This document shows positions 1 through 8,038 of a stretch of DNA of 24,297 nt, piece after piece (positions within the stretch are counted from its first letter, which is position 1; each line of letters begins with the position of its first letter). The translations under genes were made by a program, and so were the position numbers. Under the pieces are notes generated by a model. The model saw only the letters and a list, made by a program, of their open reading frames with translations, had not been told where the DNA came from and made no database searches. Where the stretch lies: NCBI GenBank assembly GCA_002453475.1, contig DKGY01000088.1, forward strand, positions 69,582-93,878. Direction: 5' to 3'. Source of the DNA: Clostridium sp. UBA6758. Lineage in GTDB: Bacteria; Bacillota; Clostridia; Clostridiales; Clostridiaceae.

Positions 1-20
1 CCCAGCTGAGCTATGCGACC
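1..20 (-). tRNA. tRNA gene, 5' portion only (cut by window edge), possibly tRNA-Val
   Basis: On the minus strand the first 20 bases read as a tRNA start: a 7-base acceptor strand (GGTCGCA), then TAGCTCAGCTGGG, the usual start of a D arm. The anticodon is outside the window, so the identity is not shown. The AGCTCAGCTGGG D arm and the position directly after tRNA-Glu suggest Val, which often follows Glu in Firmicutes tRNA clusters, but that is inference. It lies 5 bases after the CCA end of tRNA-Glu and is probably cotranscribed with it. Confidence 0.7.
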
Positions 21-25
21 TAGTA

Positions 26-100
26 TGGTGACTCCTAGGGGAATCGAACCCCTGTTACCACCGTGAAAGGGTGGTGTCTTGACCGCTTGACCAAGGAGCC
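26..100 (-). tRNA. tRNA-Glu (anticodon UUC)
   Basis: A complete 75-base tRNA gene on the minus strand, including an encoded CCA end. The acceptor stem GGCTCCT pairs with AGGAGTC (one G-U pair). The anticodon stem ACCACC/GGTGGT encloses the loop CTTTCAC, giving anticodon UUC, which reads GAA and GAG as glutamate. The T arm contains GGTTCGAATCC. It is the first gene of a minus-strand tRNA cluster that runs off the left edge. Confidence 0.96.
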
Positions 101-146
101 ATATGTCATTTTGCTTTTGTGTTTGCCGGGCCATCCGACATTTATT

Positions 147-175
147 ATAATACAAAAATTTTAAACTTTTGTCAA
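147..175 (-). promoter_or_regulatory. promoter of the tRNA cluster
   Basis: On the minus strand a perfect -35 TTGACA (170-175) is followed after 17 bases by TATTAT (147-152), 5 of 6 to the vegetative consensus. It lies about 45 bases upstream of tRNA-Glu. A short GC-richer stretch (GGATGGCCCGGC) lies between it and the tRNA. The strength and position fit a stable-RNA promoter read by the housekeeping sigma factor. Confidence 0.8.
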
Positions 176-370
176 CAAAATTTTAAAAATAATTTTTTTT
201 ATTTTTTTCTTCAAAATTTTATACATAAAATATATTATTTATTAAATATATTTTAATTTAATCATAAACTTATATTATAGTTTTAATATATAGTATAATT
301 CTATATACTATAGTTAATATATTAGTTAATATGTTATCAAATATATTTAAAGGCTTGAGGTGATTTTATT

Positions 371-1609
371 TTGTATCATGACTTAATTATTGTTGGCGGT
401 GGATCCTGTGGCATAGTATCTGCAATTAAAGCAAAAGATTTAAGTATAGACGTCGCTATAATAGACGGTAGCGATAGAGTAGGTAAGAAATTATTAACTA
501 CTGGTAATGGACGATGTAATTTAACTAACGAAAATTTATCCTTATCAAGATTTCATAGTGATAATAATAACTTTTTTAAAGATATTATTAATACCTATGA
601 TTTAGAATATACACTTAATTTTTTTAAATCCATAGGAATATATACATGTACCTTGGAGTCTGGAAAGATATATCCTTTATCTCTCCAAGCATCCTCCGTG
701 CTAGACATTCTTAGAATGAATTTATCTGAAAGAAATATACCTACTTACATGAGTGAAAAAGTTTTAAATATTATTAACACAAAGAAAGGTTACTTTGAAA
801 TTATTACTTCTTCCACTACATATACATGTAAAAAAGTTCTCTTATGTACTGGAGGCAAAAGTTATACTAAAACGGGTTCTGATGGCTCTGGTCATAAACT
901 AGCTAAAAACTTTGGCCATAGTTTAATAAATTTAACACCTGGTATAGTTCAATTAAAACTAAACTATGATAGACTTAAGGCCATTTCTGGAGTAAAATTT
1001 GAAAGCTCTTGTAATATAGAGGTAAATGGTAAAACTCAAAACCAAGAATTTGGTGAAATCTTATTCACAGACTATGGTATATCAGGTCCTCCAATTATGC
1101 AGCTTAGTAGAATTGCTTCTAAAGGAATTCTAAATAAGTCATCAGTTTATATACATGTGAATTTACTTAATTCAGATTATGACCATGTACTAGATTTCCT
1201 TGAAACACACTTTGCAGTATTTTCCTATAGAAGTATTTCAGATAATCTAGTAGGAATTATAAATAAAAAGCTTATTCCTATTATCTTAAAAGAATGTGGA
1301 ATTACTGACATTCATATGCCTACATATTCCCTAGAATATGAAGATAGGTTTAAACTTTATAGGCTTTTATGTGATTGGAAATTTCAAGTTATTGATACAA
1401 ACTCTTTTGAAAATGCTCAAGTTACTATAGGTGGAATAGATACTACAGAGGTAAACCATATAACTTTAGAATCTAAATTGACTTCTGGTCTATACTTTGG
1501 TGGCGAAATTTTAGATGTTGATGGTGATTGTGGTGGTTTCAACTTACAATGGTGCTGGAGCTCCTCTAGTGCTGCTGTGAATGCCATTTATAATGCACTA
1601 AGGGATTAA
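371..1609 (+). CDS. HI0933/BaiN-family FAD-binding flavoprotein
   Basis: A 412-residue flavoprotein oxidoreductase of the HI0933/YhiN/BaiN type (often annotated as aminoacetone oxidase family). The N-terminal FAD fold has GGGSCG (residues 9-14). The family signature GKKLLTTGNGRCNLTN follows (38-53), then a mid-protein GGKSYTKTGSDGSG. The C-terminal block GLYFGGEILDVDGDCGGFN is the usual FAD-closing motif. The start is TTG, supported by GAGGTGA 7 bases upstream. The physiological substrate is not known for most of the family: BaiN of a bile-acid-converting Clostridium is one characterised member, but sequence does not show that this protein has that activity. It is a lone plus-strand gene that converges on purA. 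Family is certain, substrate is open. Confidence 0.9.
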   Translation: MYHDLIIVGGGSCGIVSAIKAKDLSIDVAIIDGSDRVGKKLLTTGNGRCNLTNENLSLSRFHSDNNNFFKDIINTYDLEYTLNFFKSIGIYTCTLESGKIYPLSLQASSVLDILRMNLSERNIPTYMSEKVLNIINTKKGYFEIITSSTTYTCKKVLLCTGGKSYTKTGSDGSGHKLAKNFGHSLINLTPGIVQLKLNYDRLKAISGVKFESSCNIEVNGKTQNQEFGEILFTDYGISGPPIMQLSRIASKGILNKSSVYIHVNLLNSDYDHVLDFLETHFAVFSYRSISDNLVGIINKKLIPIILKECGITDIHMPTYSLEYEDRFKLYRLLCDWKFQVIDTNSFENAQVTIGGIDTTEVNHITLESKLTSGLYFGGEILDVDGDCGGFNLQWCWSSSSAAVNAIYNALRD

Positions 1610-1690
1610 CATTACATTTAACATAAGAGCTATTATTTAGTGTAATTAGTGTAATTTTATATGCCACTTAAATTAATATTTATAAAAAAC

Positions 1691-1728
1691 AAAACTGATA
1701 AGAAATATAAGCATTTCTTATCAGTTTT
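1691..1728 (-). terminator. terminator of purA, possibly two-way
   Basis: A 16-bp perfect stem (AAAACTGATAAGAAAT and its complement) with a 6-base loop lies between the convergent flavoprotein gene and purA. On the minus strand the stem is followed by GTTTTTTATA, a good U tract, so it should end purA transcripts. On the plus strand its own TTTT arm could also serve the flavoprotein gene. Confidence 0.85.
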
Positions 1729-1774
1729 AAAACTTGAGTTAATTTTTTCTCATATAACTCGCAATGACACACTT

Positions 1775-3061
1775 TTAAAGGTCTGCGATTCTCATAGTTT
1801 GATCTCTCTTTGGCCCTACTGATATTATCGATATCTTAACACCAGTGAATTCTTCTATTCTCCTTAAATATATCTTTGCATTCTCTGGAAGGTCTTCGTA
1901 TTTTCTAACCTCTTTTATGCTTTCGTCCCATCCATCAAATTCTTCATATACAGGTTCACATTTTGCTAAATCTTCAAGACTAGCTGGGAAGTAGTCTATT
2001 ACTTTTCCACCTAACTTATATCCTATGCAAACTTGTATTTTATCAAGTCCAGCTAGTGTATCAATTTTTGTTACACCAAAGCTAGTTAATCCAGAAACTC
2101 TAGCAGCACTTTTTAGTATAACAAGATCAAGCCAACCACATCTTCTGCTTCTTCCTGTAGTAACTCCATACTCAAATCCTTTTTCTCTTATCCAATCTCC
2201 AACTTCATTTTCTTGTTCTGTTGGGAAAGGTCCCTTTCCAACTCTAGTTGTATATCCTTTTACAATTCCTACAGCACTATCTATCATAGTTGGTCCTATA
2301 CCTGCACCTGTGCATATACCACCTGCTACTGTATTAGAAGATGTCACATATGGATATGAACCAAAATCTATATCAAGAAGTGTTCCTTGAGCTCCTTCAA
2401 ATAGCACATCTTTATTGGCTTTTATGCTATCAAAAACTCTAACTGATGCATCATCTACATATGGCTTCATTCTCTTACCATATTCTAAATAAGCCTCGTA
2501 AACCTCATCAAAGCTTAATGCTTCTCCACCATAAATCTTAACTATTAAATCATTTTTAGCTGGAAGATATTCTTGTAATTTTTCCTTTAAAACTTCTGGT
2601 TTAATAAGATCACATACCCTTATTCCACATCTCTCAACTTTATCAGTATAACAAGGTCCTATTCCTTTTTTAGTAGTACCTATATCGTTCTTTCCTCTAG
2701 CTTCTTCTTTAAGAGCATCTAATACCTTATGATAAGGCATTATAACCTGAGCTCTATCACTTATGATTAATCTCTCTGGAGTTATATTTTCTCCTAATCC
2801 TTTTAAATAATCCATTTCCGTAAATAGAGCCTCTGGATCTACAACTACTCCATTACCTATTACATTAAGTTTATCCTTATAAAGTATTCCTGATGGAATT
2901 AAATGTAGCTTATATTCATTATCTCCTACTACTACAGTATGACCTGCATTATTTCCTCCTTGGAATCTAACAACTACATCTGCACTTTCTGCAAGATAAT
3001 CAGTCATTTTACCCTTTCCTTCGTCTCCCCATTGAGCTCCTAATACCACAAATGATGACAT
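1775..3061 (-). CDS. purA: adenylosuccinate synthetase
   Basis: PurA joins IMP and aspartate using GTP to form adenylosuccinate, the first committed step to AMP, in the cytoplasm. The 428-residue length is normal. The N terminus carries the GTP-binding loop GDEGKGK (residues 12-18), with the catalytic Asp13 and His41 in the GGNNAGHTV block. Further signatures include [28 protein letters not shown] and [12 protein letters not shown]. The ATG start is preceded by AAGGAGA. It lies only about 45 bases after the FAD oxidoreductase gene, with no room for an obvious separate promoter, so the two are probably cotranscribed. A strong hairpin follows the stop. Confidence 0.98.
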   Translation of the reverse strand: MSSFVVLGAQWGDEGKGKMTDYLAESADVVVRFQGGNNAGHTVVVGDNEYKLHLIPSGILYKDKLNVIGNGVVVDPEALFTEMDYLKGLGENITPERLIISDRAQVIMPYHKVLDALKEEARGKNDIGTTKKGIGPCYTDKVERCGIRVCDLIKPEVLKEKLQEYLPAKNDLIVKIYGGEALSFDEVYEAYLEYGKRMKPYVDDASVRVFDSIKANKDVLFEGAQGTLLDIDFGSYPYVTSSNTVAGGICTGAGIGPTMIDSAVGIVKGYTTRVGKGPFPTEQENEVGDWIREKGFEYGVTTGRSRRCGWLDLVILKSAARVSGLTSFGVTKIDTLAGLDKIQVCIGYKLGGKVIDYFPASLEDLAKCEPVYEEFDGWDESIKEVRKYEDLPENAKIYLRRIEEFTGVKISIISVGPKRDQTMRIADL

Positions 3062-3106
3062 ATTTCACATCTCCTTCTTTTAATCATTAGTAAAACTTAC
3101 CATAAA

Positions 3107-4495
3107 CTAAACTAGCTTACTATATTTCTCATTTAATATTCTAGCAACATAAACACCGCTAGCAGATGCTTGTGACAGTGAATGTGTAACTCCAGATCCA
3201 TCACCTAATACATAAAGGCTTTTAACTTTTGTTTCTAAGTTATTATCCACTTCTATATTTGAATTATAGAATTTAACTTCTACACCATATAACAATGTAT
3301 CTTCATTAGCTGTTCCTGGTGCTATATTATCTAGAGCATATATCATCTCTATTATAGCATCTAATTGACGCTTTGGTATAACTAAGCTTAAATCTCCCGG
3401 TGTAGCTTTTAAAGTTGGAATAGTAAAACTTTTACTCATTCTATGATCATTAGTTCTCCTACCCTGTACTAAATCTCCAAATCTTTGAACTAATACTCCA
3501 CCACCTAACATATTGCTAAGTCTCGCTATAGATTCCCCATACTCATTACTATTTTTAAATGGCTCTGTAAAATTATTTGTAACTAATAATGCAAAGTTTG
3601 TGTTTTCTGTATGAAGTTCTGGATTTGAATAGCTATGTCCATTTACTGTAACTATTCCATTTGTATTTTCACTAACTACCTCACCATGTGGGTTCATACA
3701 AAATGTTCTAACTAAATCTCCATACTTCTTGGTTCTATATACAACTTTACTCTCATATACTTTTTCTGTTATATCTTCAAATACAGCTGCAGGTAGCTCC
3801 ACTCTAACACCTATATCCACTCTGTTACTTCTGCTCTCTATTCCAAGCTTAGTACAAACCTTAGATATCCATTTAGACCCCGATCTTCCTGTTGCAACTA
3901 TTATATCCTTACATCTAAATTCATCGTCATCAGTTTTTACTATAAATTCCTTACCTTGCTTTTCTATATCGATAACTTCAGTATTAAACTTCATCTCTAT
4001 ATTATCTTTTATTTTATTATATAAATTGCCTAGTATTTTTACATTTCTATCGGTACCAAGATGTCTAACTTTAGCATCTAAAAGATGTAAATCATGCTTT
4101 AGCGCTTCAGTCTTTAGCGTACTATCAGCAGTTGAATATAACTTCGCATCACTTCCACCATGATTACATAATACCTTATCTACATAATACATAAGATCCA
4201 AGGCTTCTTGTCTACCAACATATTTGTATAAATCTCCACCAAAGTTATTAGTTATATTATACTTACCATCTGAAAGACTTCCAGCACCACCATAACCATT
4301 CATAATATCGCAAGATTTACAATGGATACAAGATTTTATTTTTTTCCCATCTATAGGACACTTTCTTTTTTCTAATCTATTTCCCTTCTCTATCATTAAT
4401 ACTTTAGTCTTTGAACCTAAAGCAGTTAACTCATAAGCAGCGAAAACACCACTAGCTCCTGCACCAACAATTATAATATCATAATTTTTATACAT
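3107..4495 (-). CDS. FAD-dependent oxidoreductase, COG2509 type
   Basis: A 462-residue flavoprotein. VGAGASG (residues 10-16) starts a Rossmann FAD fold, and EKGN follows at the end of the second strand. A cysteine cluster comes next, C46, C56, C59, C62 (Cx9Cx2Cx2C), and then GYGGAGSLSDGKYN, the signature of uncharacterised FAD-dependent dehydrogenases. GDGSGVTHSLSQASASG near the C terminus is the second FAD contact. An in-frame GTG three codons upstream (4504) overlaps the Shine-Dalgarno GGGGTGA, so I take the ATG at 4495, which has 5-base spacing. The gene is upstream of and close to purA. The reaction is not established for the family; the cysteines could hold a metal or Fe-S group, which is inference. 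Confidence 0.9.
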   Translation of the reverse strand: MYKNYDIIIVGAGASGVFAAYELTALGSKTKVLMIEKGNRLEKRKCPIDGKKIKSCIHCKSCDIMNGYGGAGSLSDGKYNITNNFGGDLYKYVGRQEALDLMYYVDKVLCNHGGSDAKLYSTADSTLKTEALKHDLHLLDAKVRHLGTDRNVKILGNLYNKIKDNIEMKFNTEVIDIEKQGKEFIVKTDDDEFRCKDIIVATGRSGSKWISKVCTKLGIESRSNRVDIGVRVELPAAVFEDITEKVYESKVVYRTKKYGDLVRTFCMNPHGEVVSENTNGIVTVNGHSYSNPELHTENTNFALLVTNNFTEPFKNSNEYGESIARLSNMLGGGVLVQRFGDLVQGRRTNDHRMSKSFTIPTLKATPGDLSLVIPKRQLDAIIEMIYALDNIAPGTANEDTLLYGVEVKFYNSNIEVDNNLETKVKSLYVLGDGSGVTHSLSQASASGVYVARILNEKYSKLV

Positions 4496-4513
4496 GTTAA
4501 TCACCCCATAAAT

Positions 4514-4542
4514 ATATTAACAAAGAGATGTAGTATTTTCAA
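4514..4542 (-). promoter_or_regulatory. candidate promoter of the FAD oxidoreductase-purA unit
   Basis: On the minus strand TTGAAA (4537-4542) and TAATAT (4514-4519) are 17 bases apart. Transcription would start almost at the ribosome binding site, giving a very short leader, which makes this candidate less certain. The surrounding DNA is so AT-rich that chance matches are expected. Confidence 0.35.
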
Positions 4543-4686
4543 TAAAAATACGAATATTTTTTATAATACCCATAAAATTCTTCGTAACTATATTCCTTTA
4601 GAAATTTATTTTTCCCAATATTTATTTACCCTATTCCCATGTAGAATATTTTCATTATTTCGTAATAATAAACTTTAAACTTACTT

Positions 4687-4714
4687 ACAGTATATAAATG
4701 GCTTTATATACTGT
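4687..4714. repeat. 12-bp inverted repeat (hairpin)
   Basis: ACAGTATATAAA and its exact complement flank a 4-base loop (TGGC). It lies about 60 bases beyond the main yhaM terminator in the direction of yhaM transcription. It is almost all A-T pairs and has no clear U tract on the minus strand, so a back-up terminator or an operator palindrome are both possible. Confidence 0.45.
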
Positions 4715-4771
4715 ATTTTATTAGTCTAATATGCATTATTAGCTTTTTATTATAATATTACCTTAAACCAT

Positions 4772-4812
4772 AAAAAGTGTAGTATATTCTTATAGAATAT
4801 ACTACACTTTTT
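4772..4812 (-). terminator. terminator of yhaM
   Basis: A perfect 19-bp stem (from AAAAAGTGTAGTATATTCT) with a 3-base loop begins 20 bases after the yhaM stop codon on the minus strand. The stem's closing arm ends in TTTTT and the next bases are ATGGTTT, so the U tract is inside the stem base. It is symmetrical enough to work on either strand. Confidence 0.8.
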
Positions 4813-4831
4813 ATAATTATATTGTTCGTCC

Positions 4832-5788
4832 TTATATGAATGACTTATATATACTTATTCCGTCTAAGCTATATACTTTTTCAGAGAATTCACCTGGATT
4901 TAAATCCTTAGTAGCTTTACGCATATCATACATTCTAGCATCTAATACATCCAAATGATGTAACATTTCTGCTTCAGGTATCATAGGTTTCTTCGGACTT
5001 CCATACTCTGGCTCATAGTGATGTGTTAATATCATATGTTGTAATAACATAACTATTTCTTTATCTGCATTAATTTCCATTGCTGCATCTTCAATTAAAC
5101 CAATTCCTTGTATTATGTGTCCCAGTAACTGACCTTCCGTACTATATTTGGATACTATTCCTAGTTCACTAGATTCCATCTCCATTATTTTAGCTATATC
5201 ATGAAGAATTATTCCGGAATACAATAAATCTTTATTAAGATAACTATATATATCTAATAATTTTTCTGCTGCATTTAACATAGTAGTTATATGATATAAA
5301 AGACCACCTTTAATTGCATGATGATTGGATTTAGCAGCTGGATAATGCATTAACTTATAACTTAATTTACTGATAATACTTTCTGTAATTCTTTTTATAT
5401 CTTTATTTTCTATTTTTTCTATATAATCTAATAGGGTTTCAAACATATCTTCAGACTTATAAGGAGCAACTAGTATAAATTCATCTATATTAACATTATC
5501 TTCTTCTGTAGAAGGTCTAATTTTCTCTATCTTTAACTGTAATTTCCCTCTATATTCATTAACTACAGCTCTTATTTTTACAAGTATATTATCCTTTATT
5601 GAAGCTTCTATATTTTCATTACATTCCCAAAGCTTTGCATTTATTTCTCCAGTCGAATCTATTAACATAAGATCTAAATATTTATTTGTAGTACTATTAT
5701 TAGTAATTTTACATTCTGCATTTTTTACTAAGAAAAAATTTTCAATTCTATCCCCTTTGTTAAACTCACCAATTTTCTTATTTTCCAT
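4832..5788 (-). CDS. yhaM: 3'-5' exonuclease YhaM (OB fold plus HD domain)
   Basis: A 318-residue protein with the YhaM layout. An N-terminal OB-type nucleic-acid-binding domain spans about residues 10-95 (DSTGEINAKLW and YRGKLQLKI are typical). A linker follows, then an HD metal-dependent phosphohydrolase domain from about 150. His156-His157, His166 and the central HD pair at 196-197 (ILHDIAK) are the metal-binding signature, with further histidines in MLLQHMILTHH. YhaM of Bacillus is a manganese-dependent 3'-5' exoribonuclease that also acts on single-stranded DNA; it clears short RNAs. The start has AAGGAGAA with good spacing. The gene has its own candidate promoter and a strong terminator, so it appears monocistronic. 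Confidence 0.92.
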   Translation of the reverse strand: MENKKIGEFNKGDRIENFFLVKNAECKITNNSTTNKYLDLMLIDSTGEINAKLWECNENIEASIKDNILVKIRAVVNEYRGKLQLKIEKIRPSTEEDNVNIDEFILVAPYKSEDMFETLLDYIEKIENKDIKRITESIISKLSYKLMHYPAAKSNHHAIKGGLLYHITTMLNAAEKLLDIYSYLNKDLLYSGIILHDIAKIMEMESSELGIVSKYSTEGQLLGHIIQGIGLIEDAAMEINADKEIVMLLQHMILTHHYEPEYGSPKKPMIPEAEMLHHLDVLDARMYDMRKATKDLNPGEFSEKVYSLDGISIYKSFI

Positions 5789-5829
5789 AACTGTTCTCCT
5801 TAATCTTTACTTCATGTACTATAAGATGA

Positions 5830-5858
5830 ATATTATCAAATCTATTAAAATTATTCAA
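5830..5858 (-). promoter_or_regulatory. candidate promoter of yhaM
   Basis: On the minus strand TTGAAT (5853-5858) is followed after exactly 17 bases by TAATAT (5830-5835), about 40 bases upstream of the yhaM start. It follows the TM2-gene terminator, where a new promoter is expected. Confidence 0.5.
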
Positions 5859-5866
5859 TAATACTT

Positions 5867-5895
5867 AAAAAAGATATGTTTTACCACATCTTTTT
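5867..5895 (-). terminator. terminator of the TM2 gene
   Basis: On the minus strand AAAAAGATGTG pairs with CATATCTTTTT (one A-C mismatch) around a 6-base loop and ends in a run of six T. The upstream arm overlaps the TAA stop codon of the TM2 gene. Confidence 0.65.
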
Positions 5896-6385
5896 AATGC
5901 TGTTCTATGGCATTTTTTCTTTTAACAACTTTACCATCTTCATCTGTAAAACTATTTATTATTATAGATACTAAATCTACTATAATCCATATGCCAAAAC
6001 CACCTAGTGTAAGTAACATTAATATTGCAGTCCCAGCCTTTCCAACATAAAACCTATGGAAACCTATAAAACCTAAAAGTATACAAAACACTAACGTTGC
6101 TCCCCAACTTTTTTCACTAAACTCTTTATCTTTGGATTTTAATGTAGAATCTTTACTTTTTCCACCTAAAAGTTCTTTAGGCTTAATTATTTTTATTTCT
6201 TCATTTGTATTATTAATATCACTTGTATTTTCCATAATCCCATTATTATATAGGCTTACAACATCATCTTCATATTCTTCTGTTATAGTAATATCATCTA
6301 ATTCTGAATGCTTTTGAAAATTTGTATCTTTTTCATTGTTAAACTTACCATCTATTAATTTATTGTTCTTTATCTCATTTACCAT
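5894..6385 (-). CDS. TM2 domain membrane protein
   Basis: A 163-residue protein. The first 90 or so residues are charged, acidic and of low complexity, with no recognised domain. The C-terminal third is a TM2 domain: a membrane helix (GATLVFCILLGFIGFHRFYV), a turn (GKAG) and a second helix (LMLLTLGGFGIWIIVDLVSI). GFHRFYVGKAG and WIIVDL are the family signature. TM2 proteins are widespread and their role is mostly unknown. The upstream in-frame GTG (6397) lies in the Shine-Dalgarno GAGGTGA, so I choose the ATG at 6385. Gaps on both sides and the downstream hairpin suggest a single-gene unit or the tail of the dnaB unit. Confidence 0.88.
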   Translation of the reverse strand: MVNEIKNNKLIDGKFNNEKDTNFQKHSELDDITITEEYEDDVVSLYNNGIMENTSDINNTNEEIKIIKPKELLGGKSKDSTLKSKDKEFSEKSWGATLVFCILLGFIGFHRFYVGKAGTAILMLLTLGGFGIWIIVDLVSIIINSFTDEDGKVVKRKNAIEQH

Positions 6386-6510
6386 GAGTAATCTCACCTC
6401 ACATAAAGTATAGCTAATATATCTTTATGTAATATGGCTTTAGTATATGCAATAAATATAAATGATATATAACTATACCTATTACTATTTTCCACCAAAT
6501 CTTCTTGAAA

Positions 6511-7842
6511 TTATTCTGGATGAACTAAGTCTAAGTTGCCAAACTTACTATATTTACCTATCCATGCTAAATTTACGGTTCCAACTTCACCATTTCTATG
6601 TTTAGCTAATATACATTCAGCTATATTCTCATCTTCTTTCTCTTTACTATAATAAAATTCCCTATATAAGAACATAACTATATCTGCATCCTGCTCTATA
6701 GAACCTGATTCTCTTAAATCTGATAACATAGGACGATGGTCTGCTCTTTGTTCTGGTGCACGAGATAATTGAGATAGTGCAATTACTGGACATTTCATTT
6801 CTTTAGCTAAAGCTTTTATACTTCTCGATATTTCAGATACTTCCTGCTGTCTATTATCAGAATTGCTTCCTGACATTAATTGAAGATAGTCTATGATAAT
6901 TAAATCTATTCCATGCTCTATTTTAAGTCTTCTACACTTAGACCTCATCTCCATGACCGAAATACCTGCTGTATCATCTATATATATCCCAGCAGATGCA
7001 AGTGGTCCTGAAGCCCTTGCTATATTCTCCCAATCCCTATCATCTAAATCACCATTTCTAAGCTTCACCATGTCTACATTAGCCTCTGCACAAAGGAGTT
7101 TATATGCTAATTGCTCCTTGCTCATTTCTAATGAAAATATAGCAACTTTCCTACCATCCCTAATAGCTGCATTTTGAGCTATATTAAGACAAAATGTAGT
7201 TTTTCCCATAGATGGTCTAGCAGCTATCAGAACCATATCTCCACTCTGAAACCCTGAGGTTTTTGTATCTAAATCTTTAAATCCACTAGCTACTCCATTT
7301 ACTTGGCCTTTATTATTAAAAATCTTTTCTATCTCTAAAAATCCTCTTTCCAATACAGTACTCATAGGTTCAAAATCACTAGTACTTCTTTTTTCAGATA
7401 TATTAAATATATTTTTTTCTGCCAAGTCTATTACTGATTCTACATCATCTTGTTTATTATAGCTATTTTCAATTATTTCTGTTGAGCTTCGAATTAGCCT
7501 TCTAAGTGTCGATTTATCCTCAACAATTTTTATATATGAAGATAGATTAGCTGTAGAAGGTACAGAGGTGCTTATTTCCATAATATATGTTACCCCTCCA
7601 GCTTGCTCAAGCATATCGTTTGATTTTAGATAGTCTACCAAGGTTATCATATCTACAGGTATATCTTTGTTATATAAATCTCTAATAGCCTTAAAAATAG
7701 TCTTATGAGCATCTTTATAGAAATCTTCAGCTGAAAGAACCTCTGCAGCTTGTGCAATAGCATTCTTATCTATTAACATAGATCCTACTACCGACTGCTC
7801 AGCTTCTACATTTTGTGGCATTGTTCTAAGTGAGTCACTCAT
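6511..7842 (-). CDS. dnaB: replicative DNA helicase DnaB (DnaC in Bacillus)
   Basis: The 443-residue hexameric helicase that unwinds DNA at replication forks. The N-terminal domain (about 1-105, MPQNVEAEQSVVGSML) binds primase and loader. A linker follows, then the RecA-type ATPase: Walker A ARPSMGKT (208-215), SLEMSKEQL, Walker B LIIIDYLQLM around Asp318, and RESGSIEQDADIVMFLYR near the end. No intein or truncation is seen and the length is normal. The ATG has AGGAGGT 7 bases upstream. It has its own candidate promoter after the lonC terminator. A position near rplI, gdpP and purA is common in Firmicutes. Confidence 0.97.
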   Translation of the reverse strand: MSDSLRTMPQNVEAEQSVVGSMLIDKNAIAQAAEVLSAEDFYKDAHKTIFKAIRDLYNKDIPVDMITLVDYLKSNDMLEQAGGVTYIMEISTSVPSTANLSSYIKIVEDKSTLRRLIRSSTEIIENSYNKQDDVESVIDLAEKNIFNISEKRSTSDFEPMSTVLERGFLEIEKIFNNKGQVNGVASGFKDLDTKTSGFQSGDMVLIAARPSMGKTTFCLNIAQNAAIRDGRKVAIFSLEMSKEQLAYKLLCAEANVDMVKLRNGDLDDRDWENIARASGPLASAGIYIDDTAGISVMEMRSKCRRLKIEHGIDLIIIDYLQLMSGSNSDNRQQEVSEISRSIKALAKEMKCPVIALSQLSRAPEQRADHRPMLSDLRESGSIEQDADIVMFLYREFYYSKEKEDENIAECILAKHRNGEVGTVNLAWIGKYSKFGNLDLVHPE

Positions 7843-7942
7843 ATTATTACCTCCTACGATATATTAAAAGAAAACTCCTATATATACTCTCAATGAATAA
7901 GTAATGTTTTCTACATTATTTAATATAAAACCCTTCTTTTTA

Positions 7943-7970
7943 ATTATAATGTAGTTATTAAAAAATCCAA
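7943..7970 (-). promoter_or_regulatory. candidate promoter of dnaB
   Basis: On the minus strand TTGGAT (7965-7970) precedes a perfect TATAAT (7943-7948) by 16 bases. It lies about 100 bases upstream of dnaB and just after the lonC terminator. Confidence 0.5.
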
Positions 7971-7993
7971 CTATTTATTTACAAAATTAAATT

Positions 7994-8024
7994 AAAACCC
8001 TGTATAATCATATTACAGGGTTTT
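7994..8024 (-). terminator. terminator of lonC
   Basis: An 11-bp perfect stem (AAAACCCTGTA) with a 9-base loop starts about 15 bases after the lonC stop. The minus-strand tail is TTTTAATTTAATTTT, an interrupted U tract. Confidence 0.75.
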
Positions 8025-8038
8025 AATAATTAAAGTAT

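Larger units (their letters stand above)
4496..4831. other. AT-rich intergenic region with two hairpins
   Basis: This 336-base gap between yhaM and the FAD oxidoreductase gene has no convincing reading frame. It holds the yhaM terminator (4772-4812), a second hairpin (4687-4714) and a candidate promoter near 4514-4542. Nothing else stands out. Confidence 0.6.

Noticed and set aside
280..315. TATAGTATA/TATACTATA inverted repeat upstream of the flavoprotein gene
   Set aside because: Made only of A/T in a strongly AT-rich gap and not tied to a clear promoter; too weak to call an operator.
2025..2390. 121-codon plus-strand frame inside purA
   Set aside because: Antisense shadow of a certain gene; no ribosome site and no family resemblance.
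3236..3250. TTATCCACT, one mismatch from a DnaA box
   Set aside because: A single copy inside a coding region with no cluster nearby; no origin structure is visible in the window.
3729..4163. 144-codon plus-strand frame inside the FAD oxidoreductase gene
   Set aside because: Serine/leucine-rich shadow of the opposite strand, without a ribosome site.
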